Shown piece by piece: positions 24,520 through 32,149 of a stretch of DNA of 49,997 nt (positions are counted from its first letter, which is position 1; each line of letters begins with the position of its first letter). This stretch comes from Amycolatopsis pittospori (GTDB lineage Bacteria > Actinomycetota > Actinomycetes > Mycobacteriales > Pseudonocardiaceae). The DNA is taken from the NCBI RefSeq assembly GCF_013870525.1, contig NZ_JACBXD010000059.1, positions 1 through 49,997 on the forward strand. Reading direction: 5' to 3'. A program made the translations under genes and the position numbers. Under the pieces are notes generated by a model. The model saw nothing but the letters and a program-made list of their open reading frames with translations, did no database searches and was not told the DNA's origin.

Positions 24520-24712
24520 TTACATCAGGTAGCGGCTGACGGTCCCCGGGTGGATAACGAGCCGTACCAGGTCCGTGGCCAGTATTCCGGCGAGGGTTTC
24601 CGCGTGGGCGGGGTCGCCGAGGTCCCAGTAGCGGGCGGCGAGACGGGACGCCAGTTCGTTCGCGCCGTCGGGTTCCACCGTGGTGCGGCCGACGATCGAG
24701 ACCCAGCGGTTC
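24520..24712 (-). pseudogene. Truncated PPOX/flavin-reductase-like gene, C-terminal fragment
   Basis: On the reverse strand the frame ending at the TAA (24520-24522) reads RWVSIVGRTTVEPDGANELA, then ASRLAARYWDLGDPAHAETL, then ILATDLVRLVIHPGTVSRYLM. This resembles the C-terminal third of actinobacterial pyridoxamine-phosphate-oxidase-fold proteins (F420- or flavin-dependent). Nothing related precedes it: at about 24703-24712 the sequence changes into an AraC-type gene on the opposite strand. The gene is therefore cut, with about two thirds missing. Family assignment is from sequence pattern only. Confidence 0.5.
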
Positions 24713-24922
24713 GCCGAGCTGGTCGGCGAACCGCCGTTGACCTACCTGACCCGCTGGCGCATGACCCTCGCCGCGGACCTGCTGGTCGAGAAGGAGGCCG
24801 CGACCGTCGCGGACGTCGCCCGCACCGTCGGGTACTCCGACCCGTTCGGCTTCAGCGTGGCGTTCAAACGCGTCCGGGGCGTCAACCCGAGCGAGTTCCG
24901 GCGCACCGCGACCGCCCCCTGA
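24703..24922 (+). pseudogene. Truncated AraC-family regulator, C-terminal DNA-binding part
   Basis: The frame reads RFAELVGEPPLTYLTRWRMT, then DLLVEKEAATVADVARTVGY, then SDPFGFSVAFKRVRGVNPSEF. That is the second half of an AraC DNA-binding domain, including the last helix-turn-helix. The N-terminal cupin/sensor half and first helix-turn-helix are absent; the preceding bases belong to the oppositely oriented PPOX-like fragment. A 72-residue remnant cannot be a full regulator. Its stop lies at the edge of a 23-bp hairpin (24924-24986). Confidence 0.75.
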
Positions 24923-24923
24923 C

Positions 24924-24986
24924 GCGTTTCGTCCTCTGAATGCGGTAGTCGGCAGTGCGAACCACCGCATTCAGAGGACGAAACGC
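24924..24986. repeat. Perfect 23-bp inverted repeat, 17-nt loop
   Basis: The arm GCGTTTCGTCCTCTGAATG... (24924-24946) pairs exactly with 24964-24986. It sits between the AraC fragment and the convergent ABC-2 permease gene, beginning 1 bp after the AraC stop and ending 5 bp before the permease stop. It fits the window's pattern of long hairpins between convergent genes but has different outer bases from families A-C. Confidence 0.75.
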
Positions 24987-24991
24987 GGGGG

Positions 24992-25879
24992 TCAGCCGTC
25001 CCGGGTCGTCAGGCGTGCGTAGGCGACCGAGAGCCCGATGACGATGTAGCAAGCGGCGCGCAGCGCGCCTTCGCCTAGCAACGCCGTGTCGATCGGGTCC
25101 ATCAGCACCGAAGCCGGTGTCTGGGACCAGTTCTCGTTGAGCAGGAACGGATGCAGCCATGAGACCGCGTCCAGGAAACCGAGGATGGTGAACACGATCG
25201 TCCCGGCCAGCACCGAGGCGACGACCAGCATCGGATGTTCGGTGAACGACGAGATCGCGAGCGCGACCGCGCCGACCGCCCACAGTTGCAGCGTCACCCA
25301 CAGGGCCACGAGCAGGATCCGGCCCAGTGCGTCCCAGACGCTCAGCGTCGAGCCGGTGAGGGTGAACATCGAGTCGGTGCCGCTGATGGTGAGCCCGGTG
25401 ACGAAACCGGTGAACGTCATGGCCAGCACCGCGATCACCGAAACCGTGGCGACGCCGAAGGCCTTGATCGCGAGCAGCCGTCCGCGGCCGACCGGGGCGA
25501 CCAGCCAGCCCCGCAACGTCCCGTGCGCCGCCTCGCCGGCGATCGCGTCCGCCCCGGCCATCGCCGAAGCGAGGGGGAGCAGCAGCGCCAGCGTCATGGT
25601 CAGCGCCGCGACCGGCAGGATGAACCCGTTGTTGACGGCGGAGGCGAGGAGCGCGCCGTCCCCGCTGGGGCCACCGCCGGATCCGGCCGGTTCGTCGACG
25701 AGCGTCAGCGCGACGCCGATGATCACCGGGATCAGCGCGAGCAGTCCCAGCACCGCCAGGGTGCGGGGCCGCCGGAAGATCCAGCGCAGTTCGGCACGGT
25801 ACAACCGAAGCAGGCCGACACTGTCGTGGCCGGTCCTAGCCGCGGGAGCCGCGGGTGCCGCGGCCAGAGCGTGGGTCAC
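24992..25879 (-). CDS. ABC-2 type exporter permease
   Basis: The 295-residue protein has a cytosolic N-terminus (GLLRLYRAELRWIFRRPRTL) and six predicted helices, including LAVLGLLALIPVIIGVALTL and ILPVAALTMTLALLLPLAS. The ABC-2 feature AGADAIAGEAAHGTLRGWLV is present. It is the membrane half of an exporter with the ATPase encoded just upstream (ATGA overlap at 25876-25879). A LolA-like lipoprotein-handling gene heads the operon, so the cargo may be envelope-related. Substrate unknown. Confidence 0.88.
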   Translation of the reverse strand: MTHALAAAPAAPAARTGHDSVGLLRLYRAELRWIFRRPRTLAVLGLLALIPVIIGVALTLVDEPAGSGGGPSGDGALLASAVNNGFILPVAALTMTLALLLPLASAMAGADAIAGEAAHGTLRGWLVAPVGRGRLLAIKAFGVATVSVIAVLAMTFTGFVTGLTISGTDSMFTLTGSTLSVWDALGRILLVALWVTLQLWAVGAVALAISSFTEHPMLVVASVLAGTIVFTILGFLDAVSWLHPFLLNENWSQTPASVLMDPIDTALLGEGALRAACYIVIGLSVAYARLTTRDG

Positions 25880-26871
25880 GACTCCCCCTCAGTATCCACA
25901 GTGGACTCCGGCTGGGTCAGGCGGGCGAACAGGTCTTCCAGACCGGTCCGCGCCCTGGCCGCCTCGTGGACGGCCACCCCGGCCGTCACCAGATGCCGCA
26001 GCACGTCGGGCGCTTCGGCGGCGGTGAGGTCCACGCGGACGCCGTCCGGCGTGAGCCTGCTGCCGATCCTGTTCTCCCGCAAAGTCTCCACCGCGAGTTC
26101 GGCGTCCGGCGTCCGGACCAGCAGTGCCGCGTTCCCCGACTCCAGCAGTTCGGAGAGCTCGCCCTGGGCGATCACGTTCCCCGACTGGAGTACCGCGACG
26201 TGCGTGCAGGTCGCTTCGACCTCGGCCAGCAGATGCGACGACACCAGCACGGTGACGCCGTCCGCGTGCAGTTCGGCGATGATCCGGCGGATCTCCCTGG
26301 TACCGGCCGGATCGAGACCGTTGGTCGGTTCGTCGAGGATGACCATCCGCCGCGGCACGAGCAACGCGCTCGCGAGCCCCATCCGCTGCTTCATGCCCAG
26401 CGAATAGCCCTTGTAGCGCCGGTTCGCGGCGTCGGTCAGGCCGACCCGCTCAAGCGCCGAGTCGACCGCGCCGGGGATCCCGGCCGAAGCCAGCCTCGGT
26501 TCGGCCGCGGCCACTCGCAGCAGGTTCTCCCGCCCGGAAAGAAAAGGGTGGAAACCGGGCCCTTCGACGAGCGCGCCGACGTCGGGCAGCGCGTGCGCCG
26601 CCTGATCCGGCATCCGCTTGCCGAACAGTTCGACCTCGCCCTCGGTGGGACGGACGAGTCCGAGCAGCATCCGGATGGTCGTCGTCTTGCCCGAACCGTT
26701 GGGGCCGAGCATCCCCAGCACGGCGCCTTCGGGAACGTCGAGGTCGACGTGGTCCACGGCCACCGTGCGGCCGTAGACCTTGCGCAGGCCCCTGGTGCGG
26801 GCCGCCATGGGTACCGCCGGAGCGGACGCCTCCTGGGAGACGTCCGCGCCGGCTTCGAACGTGGTGGTCAC
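25876..26871 (-). CDS. ABC exporter ATP-binding protein
   Basis: The 331-residue ATPase has Walker A GPNGSGKTT, the signature YSLGMKQRMGLASALL, Walker B MVILDEPTNGLDPAG and the H-loop VLVSSHLLAEVE. A C-terminal extension of about 100 residues precedes TVDTEGES, typical of ABC-2 (drug/lipid) exporters. It overlaps both neighbours by ATGA, so the three genes (26868-27959, this one, 24992-25879) form one translationally coupled operon. The N-terminal 20 residues before TRGLRKVYGRTVAVD are non-conserved. Confidence 0.9.
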   Translation of the reverse strand: MTTTFEAGADVSQEASAPAVPMAARTRGLRKVYGRTVAVDHVDLDVPEGAVLGMLGPNGSGKTTTIRMLLGLVRPTEGEVELFGKRMPDQAAHALPDVGALVEGPGFHPFLSGRENLLRVAAAEPRLASAGIPGAVDSALERVGLTDAANRRYKGYSLGMKQRMGLASALLVPRRMVILDEPTNGLDPAGTREIRRIIAELHADGVTVLVSSHLLAEVEATCTHVAVLQSGNVIAQGELSELLESGNAALLVRTPDAELAVETLRENRIGSRLTPDGVRVDLTAAEAPDVLRHLVTAGVAVHEAARARTGLEDLFARLTQPESTVDTEGES

Positions 26872-27959
26872 TTCGCGGCCAATGCCTCGAAGAGGACCTG
26901 CTCCGGCACCGCGCCGATGGCGTAGCGGCCGTCGTCGGTCAGCACGCCGCTGCCGACCTTGGTGGTCACCAGCCAGCCGCTGCCCCAGGCGCCGCTGACC
27001 GGCTTCGCGAACCGCGAAAGCATCGCCTTCGGGTCGACCTGGCGGCCTTCCTCGTCCTTGGCGCTACCGGCCTTGGCCAGCGCGTCGGCCGGGATCTTGC
27101 CGGTGACGGCGGTGTCCCAGCCGTCGCCGACGATCTTGACGTCGGACTTCGCCTGCTCCGCGAGTTCACGGTTCTTCGGGTCGGCCTCGGCGGTCTTCTC
27201 GGTCACCTTCGCGCCCTTCGGCGGGGTGAACTCGAAGTTCGACGCGGGCTGCCCGGTGAAGTTGATCTCGCTGAACGAAGCCTCGAAAGCGGGCGAGGAC
27301 GTGCCGTTGGCCAGCACCGTCACCCGCAGCGGCATCCGCGTCTGCTCGTCGATCGCGACCCGGATCTCGCGCAGGAGGGTCCGCTCGGTCGGCTTCGGCG
27401 TCAGCACCAGCTCGTACGCCGAGCGGTTCGCCACCGAAGACGTCCCGTCGACGGCGATCGTGCTGCTCTCACGCACCTTGCCGAGCAGTTCCGAAGCCAC
27501 CGTCGCCGGGTCGACGGCCTGGCCCTCGACCTTGTTCTGGTGCTCCTTGGCCAGTTCGGCCGGGATGGTGATCTTGGTGGCGGAGTTGTCCTTGGAGTTG
27601 TACTCCCAGACGGTCTCGCCGTTCTTGACGATGGTCTGCTGGCTGGAGCCCTCGGTGAGCGACACCTTGCTCTTGCCCGCACCGTCGGTCGAGACCTGCG
27701 CCGAGTCGATGCTGAGCGCGGACGCGCCGGGCAGTGTGCTGCCGACCTGCGGCAGGCCGAGGTCGTTGTTGACCTTGACCTTCCCGTCGAACGCCGACGG
27801 TTTGGCGTTGAGCGTGGACTGCACCAGCTCTTCGGCGCTGATCTGCGGCAAGACCGGCGCGTCACCCGCGGTGGCCGGCATCGCGACGACGGCGAGCCCG
27901 CCGACGCCCAGTGCCGTCCCCACCACCGCCGCGGTGATGGCCTTCCTCTTCGGTTCCAT
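26868..27959 (-). CDS. LolA-like secreted protein of an ABC exporter operon
   Basis: The 363-residue precursor has a signal peptide (MEPKRKAITAAVVGTALGVG, cleavage near ATAGDA). The body has LolA/LprG-like beta-strand patterns: VNNDLGLPQVGSTLPG, TIVKNGETVWEYNSKDNSAT, REIRVAIDEQTRMPLRVTVL and INFTGQPASNFEFTPPKGA. Such proteins bind lipidated molecules between membrane and outside. It heads the operon with the ABC-2 exporter. Upstream, CTGAGA direct repeats (28028-28075) shared with the divergent two-component genes suggest control by that response regulator. Confidence 0.82.
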   Translation of the reverse strand: MEPKRKAITAAVVGTALGVGGLAVVAMPATAGDAPVLPQISAEELVQSTLNAKPSAFDGKVKVNNDLGLPQVGSTLPGASALSIDSAQVSTDGAGKSKVSLTEGSSQQTIVKNGETVWEYNSKDNSATKITIPAELAKEHQNKVEGQAVDPATVASELLGKVRESSTIAVDGTSSVANRSAYELVLTPKPTERTLLREIRVAIDEQTRMPLRVTVLANGTSSPAFEASFSEINFTGQPASNFEFTPPKGAKVTEKTAEADPKNRELAEQAKSDVKIVGDGWDTAVTGKIPADALAKAGSAKDEEGRQVDPKAMLSRFAKPVSGAWGSGWLVTTKVGSGVLTDDGRYAIGAVPEQVLFEALAAK

Positions 27960-28027
27960 GCTGTCTCTCCCTGTTTTCCCCGGCACCAGTGTGCTCGGGT
28001 CCCGGCGACAACGCTTCACCGGAAACG

Positions 28028-28075
28028 CTGAGATACCACTCAGACTCCGCCTCCCAGCCTGAGATGGCGCTGAGA
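28028..28075. promoter_or_regulatory. Two response-regulator-type direct repeats between exporter and two-component operons
   Basis: CTGAGA-TGGCG-CTGAGA (28059-28075) is a perfect direct repeat with 11-bp period. CTGAGA-TACCA-CTCAGA (28028-28044) is a close variant, exactly 31 bp upstream (about three helical turns). Tandem half-sites about one turn apart are how OmpR-family regulators bind. The pair lies between the divergent starts at 27959 and 28104, so it could control both operons. Confidence 0.6.
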
Positions 28076-28103
28076 GCTCGCGCGTGAGCTGGTGAAACCG
28101 TGA

Positions 28104-28832
28104 ATGATGAAAGGCGTGAAACCTCGAGTACTGGTGGTCGACGACGAGCCGGGTGTCCGCAAGGCGCTGCTGCGCGGGCTGCGCGCGGAGGACATGGACG
28201 TGGTCACCGCGCCCGACGGCCCCAGTGGCCTGCGGCTGGCGCAGACGGGCTCCTTCGACGTCGTCCTGCTCGACATCATGCTTCCGGGGCTTTCCGGCTA
28301 CCGGGTGCTCGAACGGCTGCGCGCGCTCGGCGTCACCACGCCGGTGCTGATGATCTCCGCGAAGGACGGCGAGGTCGACCAGGCCGACGGCCTCGATCTC
28401 GGCGCGGACGGCTACCTCGTGAAGCCGTTCTCGTTCGTCGTGCTGGTCGCGCAGGTGCGCGCGGTACTGCGGCGGGCGTCGCCGGACGCGATCCGCGGGC
28501 CGCTGCGGATCGGCGCGCTCGAAGTCGACCGGAGCCTGCGGCAGGTCCGCTACGACGGCGTCGAGGTGGCGTTCAGCCCGCGCGAATTCGCGCTGCTTGA
28601 GGTCCTCGCGGGCCGGGCGGGCACGGTGGTGACGAAGGACGAGCTGCTGCGCGCGGTGTGGGGTGACGAGCAGGCCGCGACCCGCAACGTCGTCGAGGTC
28701 TACGTCGGTTACGTGCGCCGCAAACTCGACGCCGTCGGCGCGGGCGCCCTGGTCCGGACCGTGCGCGGGCACGGCTACCTGGCCTCGGATCCGCAGCTCG
28801 ACGAAGTGATCGCCCCGGCGGGACAGGGGTGA
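28104..28832 (+). CDS. OmpR-family response regulator
   Basis: The 242-residue protein (from ATG 28104; ATG 28107 or GTG 28116 also possible) has a receiver domain with acidic pocket VVDDEP (11-16), phospho-acceptor Asp57 in VVLLDIMLPG, and the Lys of YLVKPF. A C-terminal winged helix follows (about 145-225), with FSPREFALLEVLAG and RNVVEVYVGYVRRKLD. It pairs with the overlapping kinase gene (GTGA). The CTGAGA repeats just upstream are the likely self-binding site. Confidence 0.93.
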   Translation: MMKGVKPRVLVVDDEPGVRKALLRGLRAEDMDVVTAPDGPSGLRLAQTGSFDVVLLDIMLPGLSGYRVLERLRALGVTTPVLMISAKDGEVDQADGLDLGADGYLVKPFSFVVLVAQVRAVLRRASPDAIRGPLRIGALEVDRSLRQVRYDGVEVAFSPREFALLEVLAGRAGTVVTKDELLRAVWGDEQAATRNVVEVYVGYVRRKLDAVGAGALVRTVRGHGYLASDPQLDEVIAPAGQG

Positions 28833-30157
28833 TCGGCTCGCCGTCCTGGTGGCGCCGCCGATCGCTGGGGGTCCGGATCACCCTCCTCACGGCCGCCGTC
28901 ACGCTCGGCTTCCTGCTCGGGCTGGCCGCGGTCGCCGGGGACAACCTCCAGCCGCTGCTCATCGAATCGGTCGACGACGAACTCGGCGCCCAGCTGACCA
29001 CCGCGAAGGCCGATGTCGCGGCGGGGAAGCCGCCGACGGCCTCCGCGGTGACCGTCCGCGTGCTCGACACCGGCGGTGGCCCGGTGGACGGTCTGCCGCC
29101 CGCGAATCTCGGGCCGGTGGACGTCCGCGCGCTGAAGGCGGGGGAATCGGTCACGACCGGCGGCGAGCACAGCTGGCGCTGGGTCGGGACCGTCGTCACG
29201 GCGCCCGACGGTCAGCAACGGCTGGTCGTCGCGGGCGCGGGTCTGGTCGGCTTCGCGACCGCGGTGCACTCCGGCGGCTATTGGCTGTTCGCGGTCGCGT
29301 CCGTCGGTGCGGTGGGCGCCGGCATCGCGACCTGGCTGCTGGTGCGGTTCGCGTTGCGACCGGTGGAGAGGATGCGCGGTTCCGTGCGCGCGCTCCCGCC
29401 GGGGGCGCGGCTGCCGCTGCCGGATTCGCACGACGAACTCCGCGCGCTGGCCGAAGAGTTCAACGCGCTTCTGGCGCGGCAAGAGGAGGCCACCGAGCGG
29501 CTGCGGCGGTTCACCGGCGACGCCGCGCACGAACTGCGGTCGCCGGTCGCGTCGATCCGCGTGCAGGCCGAGGTCGCCGTCACCAATCCCGACGCCGACC
29601 TCGCGCACGAGACGCTCGCCGACGTCCTCGAAGAGGCCGAACGGCTTTCCTCGCTGCTCGACGGGCTGCTGGCGCTGGCGAGGTCGGACGCGGGGGAGGT
29701 GCCGCCCGCGGAACCGGTCGAGCTGGTGAGCGAGGTGCGCGCGGCGGTCGCGCGGATGCCCGCCGGCGCTCCGGAGATCCGGGTGAGCGGCACGGTCGGG
29801 TCGGCGTGGGCGCTGGCCACGCACGCCGAGGTCGAACTGGTGCTGAGCAATCTGCTGCGCAACGCCTGCCGGTACGCGACCGGCGAGATCGTGGTGTCCG
29901 TGCTCGCGGCGCGGTCCACCGTGCGCGTGGTCGTCGACGACGACGGGCCGGGAATCGAGCCGGAGCATCGGGAGCGGGTCTTCGACAGGTTCTACCGCGT
30001 GTCCGATTCGCGGGCGCGGTCTTCCGGCGGCACCGGGCTGGGGCTGGCGATGGTCGCCGAGGCCGTCCGTCGTCGTGGTGGCCGTGTGCGCGTCGGGGAA
30101 TCACCCGATGGCGGGGCGCGCTTCCAGATCGTCTGGCAGGCGGCGCGGCCTCAGTAG
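28829..30157 (+). CDS. Sensor histidine kinase
   Basis: The 442-residue kinase has an N-terminal helix (about 14-34), an extracytoplasmic sensor region (about 40-145) and a second helix (WLFAVASVGAVGAGIATWLL). A HAMP-like segment (VERMRGSVRALPPG) and the H-box FTGDAAHELRSP with phospho-accepting His234 come next. The ATPase core has VLSNLLRNACRYA (N-box), VDDDGPGI and GTGLGLAMV. GTG 28829 overlaps the regulator stop. The signal is unknown, but the neighbouring LolA/exporter operon suggests an envelope cue. Confidence 0.93.
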   Translation: MIGSPSWWRRRSLGVRITLLTAAVTLGFLLGLAAVAGDNLQPLLIESVDDELGAQLTTAKADVAAGKPPTASAVTVRVLDTGGGPVDGLPPANLGPVDVRALKAGESVTTGGEHSWRWVGTVVTAPDGQQRLVVAGAGLVGFATAVHSGGYWLFAVASVGAVGAGIATWLLVRFALRPVERMRGSVRALPPGARLPLPDSHDELRALAEEFNALLARQEEATERLRRFTGDAAHELRSPVASIRVQAEVAVTNPDADLAHETLADVLEEAERLSSLLDGLLALARSDAGEVPPAEPVELVSEVRAAVARMPAGAPEIRVSGTVGSAWALATHAEVELVLSNLLRNACRYATGEIVVSVLAARSTVRVVVDDDGPGIEPEHRERVFDRFYRVSDSRARSSGGTGLGLAMVAEAVRRRGGRVRVGESPDGGARFQIVWQAARPQ

Positions 30158-30167
30158 GGTGTGCCGC

Positions 30168-30557
30168 GTGGTGATCGTGGGCGCCGCCATCGTGCGGGAC
30201 GGGAAGTTGCTGGCACAGCAGCGGGCTTGGCCCGCCGACCATGCCGGGCGATGGGAACTGCCGGGCGGGCGGATCGAGGACGGCGAAGGCGACGAAGCAG
30301 CTTTGGCACGTGAATGCCTGGAGGAACTCGACGTCGCGGTGACGGTCGGGGGCCGGGTCGGCGACGACGTCCCGCTGCCGGGCGGGAAGGTGCTGCGGAT
30401 CTATGCCGCTTCGCTGGTCTCGGCGGGGGATGAGCCGCGAGCGGTCGAGCACAAGGATGTCCGGTGGATCTCTTCGGGCGACCTCGACGATCTCGACTGG
30501 CTACCGGCCGACCGGATCCTGCTGCCCGCCCTCCACACCCTGCTCGCAAGTCCGTGA
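30168..30557 (+). CDS. NUDIX hydrolase, MutT-like
   Basis: About 129 residues starting VVIVGAAIVRDGKLLAQQRA, with the Nudix box GGRIEDGEGDEAALARECLE then EL. The spacing G-x5-E-x7-RE-xx-EE is intact and the usual Gly after EE-x is Asp. Length and the WELPGG segment fit 8-oxo-dGTP-type pyrophosphohydrolases. The start could also be GTG 30159 or 30171, just after the kinase stop. The stop TGA (30555-30557) lies inside the left arm of the family C hairpin, so repeat DNA supplies the last codons. Confidence 0.85.
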   Translation: MVIVGAAIVRDGKLLAQQRAWPADHAGRWELPGGRIEDGEGDEAALARECLEELDVAVTVGGRVGDDVPLPGGKVLRIYAASLVSAGDEPRAVEHKDVRWISSGDLDDLDWLPADRILLPALHTLLASP

Positions 30558-30604
30558 AGGCCTCCTTCCCTACCCTCAAAGTAGGGAAGGAGGCCTTCAC
30601 GGAC
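30550..30604. repeat. Family C hairpin, perfect 24-bp arms
   Basis: The arm GTCCGTGAAGGCCTCC... (30550-30573) pairs exactly with 30581-30604 across a 7-nt loop (CCTCAAA). It fills the gap between the convergent NUDIX and trpS genes, including the NUDIX stop and ending 2 bp before the trpS stop. The outer 16 bases equal those at 42291, while the inner stem differs. It is a likely two-way terminator. Confidence 0.8.
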
Positions 30605-30606
30605 CT

Positions 30607-31572
30607 TCAACCGGCGCCGATCAGCCGCAGGGCGGACTGGAGCCGGTGCTCGCCGCGCTCCGCGGCCCGGACGGCGCCCGCCTTGCGGACCCGGTCCAGC
30701 TCGCCCGGGTCGGCGAGCAGTGCCAGCGCGCCCTCCCGGACCGGCCGCAGTTCCTCGATGAGCGCCTCGGCCACGGCCTCTTTCACCTGGCCGTAGGACG
30801 AGAACCGGTCGGCCAGGACGTCCGGTTTCTCCTGGGTGCACGCGGCGAGGATGTCCAGCAGGTTCGCCATCCCCGGCCGGGTTTCCGGCGCGTAGACCGG
30901 CTTCGACCCGCCGTCGGTCTTCGCGCGTTTCACCTTGCGCCGGACCTGGTCGGCCTCGTCGAGGACGAACACGACCCCGGCTTCCTCCCGCGTCGACTTC
31001 GACATCTTCCGCGTCGGCTCGGCGAGGTCCATGATCCGCGCCCCGGCGGGCGGAAGCACCGCCTTCGGCATCGTGAAGACGTCGCCGTAGGTGGAGTTGA
31101 ACCGCTTCGCCAGCGTTCTGGCCAGTTCGACGTGCTGCCGCTGGTCCTCGCCGACCGGGACCTCGCCCGCGCCCTGCAACAGGATGTCGGCCGCCATCAG
31201 CACCGGATAGGTCAGCAGGGACAGCCGGACCCCGGCGCGGCCCTTCGACTTCTCCTTGAACTGGATCATCCTGGCGGCCTCGCCGTAATTACAGGTGCAC
31301 TCCAGGACCCAGTTGAGGGCGCCCAGCTCACGGGCCATGTCGGACTGCACGAACACGCGGTCCGGCTCGATCCCGGCCGCGATCAGCACGGCCAGTTGCT
31401 CCGACGCCATCGAGCGCAGCTTCGCCGGATTGTGCGAGGTCGTCATGGCGTGCAGGTCGGAGACGAAGTACAGGTCGTCCGGCCCGCCCTCGTCGGCCCA
31501 GCGCCGGATGGCCCCCAGGTGGTTCCCGACGTGGACGTGGCCGGACGGGGTGATCCCGGACAACCTGATCAT
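30607..31572 (-). CDS. trpS: Tryptophanyl-tRNA synthetase
   Basis: The 321-residue class I synthetase charges tRNA-Trp. It starts MIRLSGITPSGHVHVGN, with the HIGH-type motif HVGN. DLHAMT, CNYGEAARMIQFKEK and QRQHVELARTLAKRFN follow, then KMSKS in TRKMSKSTREEAG and a C-terminal anticodon-binding helical region. ATG 31572 has AAGG-rich bases upstream. The 150-bp leader encodes a peptide with two adjacent Trp codons and two mutually exclusive hairpins, the second a U-tailed terminator, so expression should rise when Trp-tRNA is scarce. Auxiliary, indolmycin-resistant TrpRS genes in Streptomyces are controlled this way; whether this copy is auxiliary cannot be told here. Confidence 0.94.
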   Translation of the reverse strand: MIRLSGITPSGHVHVGNHLGAIRRWADEGGPDDLYFVSDLHAMTTSHNPAKLRSMASEQLAVLIAAGIEPDRVFVQSDMARELGALNWVLECTCNYGEAARMIQFKEKSKGRAGVRLSLLTYPVLMAADILLQGAGEVPVGEDQRQHVELARTLAKRFNSTYGDVFTMPKAVLPPAGARIMDLAEPTRKMSKSTREEAGVVFVLDEADQVRRKVKRAKTDGGSKPVYAPETRPGMANLLDILAACTQEKPDVLADRFSSYGQVKEAVAEALIEELRPVREGALALLADPGELDRVRKAGAVRAAERGEHRLQSALRLIGAG

Positions 31573-31618
31573 CTGCCTTCTTCCTTCCGGATGAAGGCCG
31601 CCCCAGGGTCCGGGCACG

Positions 31619-31643
31619 AAAAAGGCCGCCCGGTGGGGCGGCC
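31619..31643 (-). terminator. Rho-independent attenuator in the trpS leader
   Basis: On the minus strand GGCCGCCC-CACC-GGGCGGCC is followed by TTTTT (31623-31619), one of the few U-tailed terminators in this window. Its left arm (31643-31636) can alternatively pair with GGCGGCC (31687-31681), which itself is the right arm of the hairpin formed just after the Trp codons. The two foldings exclude each other, the classic attenuation switch. Confidence 0.85.
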
Positions 31644-31663
31644 TGATGGATGCGCTGGTTTGT

Positions 31664-31723
31664 TCAGCGCACGACTGCGGGGCCGCCGGAGGGCGGCCAC
31701 CACTGGGCGTGCTGCGTGCGCAT
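31664..31723 (-). CDS. trpS leader peptide with tandem Trp codons
   Basis: The 19-residue frame reads MRTQHAQWWPPSGGPAVVR and stops 21 bp before the attenuator. Trp codons 8 and 9 (31702-31697) sit at the left arm of the first hairpin (31698-31692 with 31687-31681). A ribosome paused there would free 31687-31681 to pair with 31643-31637 and prevent termination. A TAGCAT -10-like element ends 7 nt before the ATG, so the leader is probably translated from a leaderless mRNA. Trp codons are rare, so two in a row at this spot are telling. Confidence 0.8.
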   Translation of the reverse strand: MRTQHAQWWPPSGGPAVVR

Positions 31724-31730
31724 GCCGACG

Positions 31731-31736
31731 ATGCTA
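31731..31736 (-). promoter_or_regulatory. -10 element for the trpS leader transcript
   Basis: On the minus strand TAGCAT (31736-31731) is followed after 7 nt by the leader-peptide ATG, the usual spacing for leaderless actinobacterial transcripts. No clear -35 is seen. If correct, transcription starts at or next to 31723. Confidence 0.5.
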
Positions 31737-31842
31737 GCGCATCGAGGGGTCGGATCACCCATTCCGGGCACCTGCGTCAACACTTCGTATCGGCTTGCGC
31801 AGTACGCATGTCACATTGGTGATCCGGGTCTACCGTCGACTC

Positions 31843-32142
31843 ATGTTCGTCGTGCTGCTGACCTATACCGCACCCATCGAAGAAATCGACTACGTGCTCC
31901 CGGATCACGCCGACTGGCTGACCAAACAGTACGAGCACGGGCATTTCCTCGCCTCCGGCAAGCGCAATCCGCGCATCGGCGGCGTCATCATCACCAGGCC
32001 CATGGCCAGGGGAAAGCTGGACGCGCTCCTCGCGACCGACCCCTTCTCGGTCAAGCACCTGGCCACCTACGAGGTGATCGAGTTCTCGCCGACCCGGACC
32101 GCTCCGGAACTGCGGGCGGTCAACGAGGCGGTGGTCCACTGA
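31843..32142 (+). CDS. YciI-family protein
   Basis: The 99-residue protein starts MFVVLLTYTAPIEEIDYVLP and has the YciI core: DHADWLTKQYEHGHFLASG with the conserved His-Asp pair, GGVIITRPMARGKLDALLA, and FSVKHLATYEVIEFSP. YciI domains are ferredoxin-like and of mostly unknown catalytic role, close to polyketide cyclase-like and muconolactone isomerase folds. ATG 31843 is chosen because TACCGT (31831-31836) lies 6 nt upstream as a -10 for a leaderless mRNA; an in-frame start at 31795 has no support. Confidence 0.85.
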   Translation: MFVVLLTYTAPIEEIDYVLPDHADWLTKQYEHGHFLASGKRNPRIGGVIITRPMARGKLDALLATDPFSVKHLATYEVIEFSPTRTAPELRAVNEAVVH

Positions 32143-32149
32143 CGATCTT

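Noticed and set aside
24188..24532. 114-codon open frame in the repeat region
   Set aside because: It crosses both copies of the direct repeat, has no start signal and its product has no domain-like pattern.
31573..31758. N-terminal extension of TrpS to 31758
   Set aside because: The extra residues are encoded by the attenuator and by another frame of the leader peptide region; TrpS proteins start at the MIRLSG-like segment.
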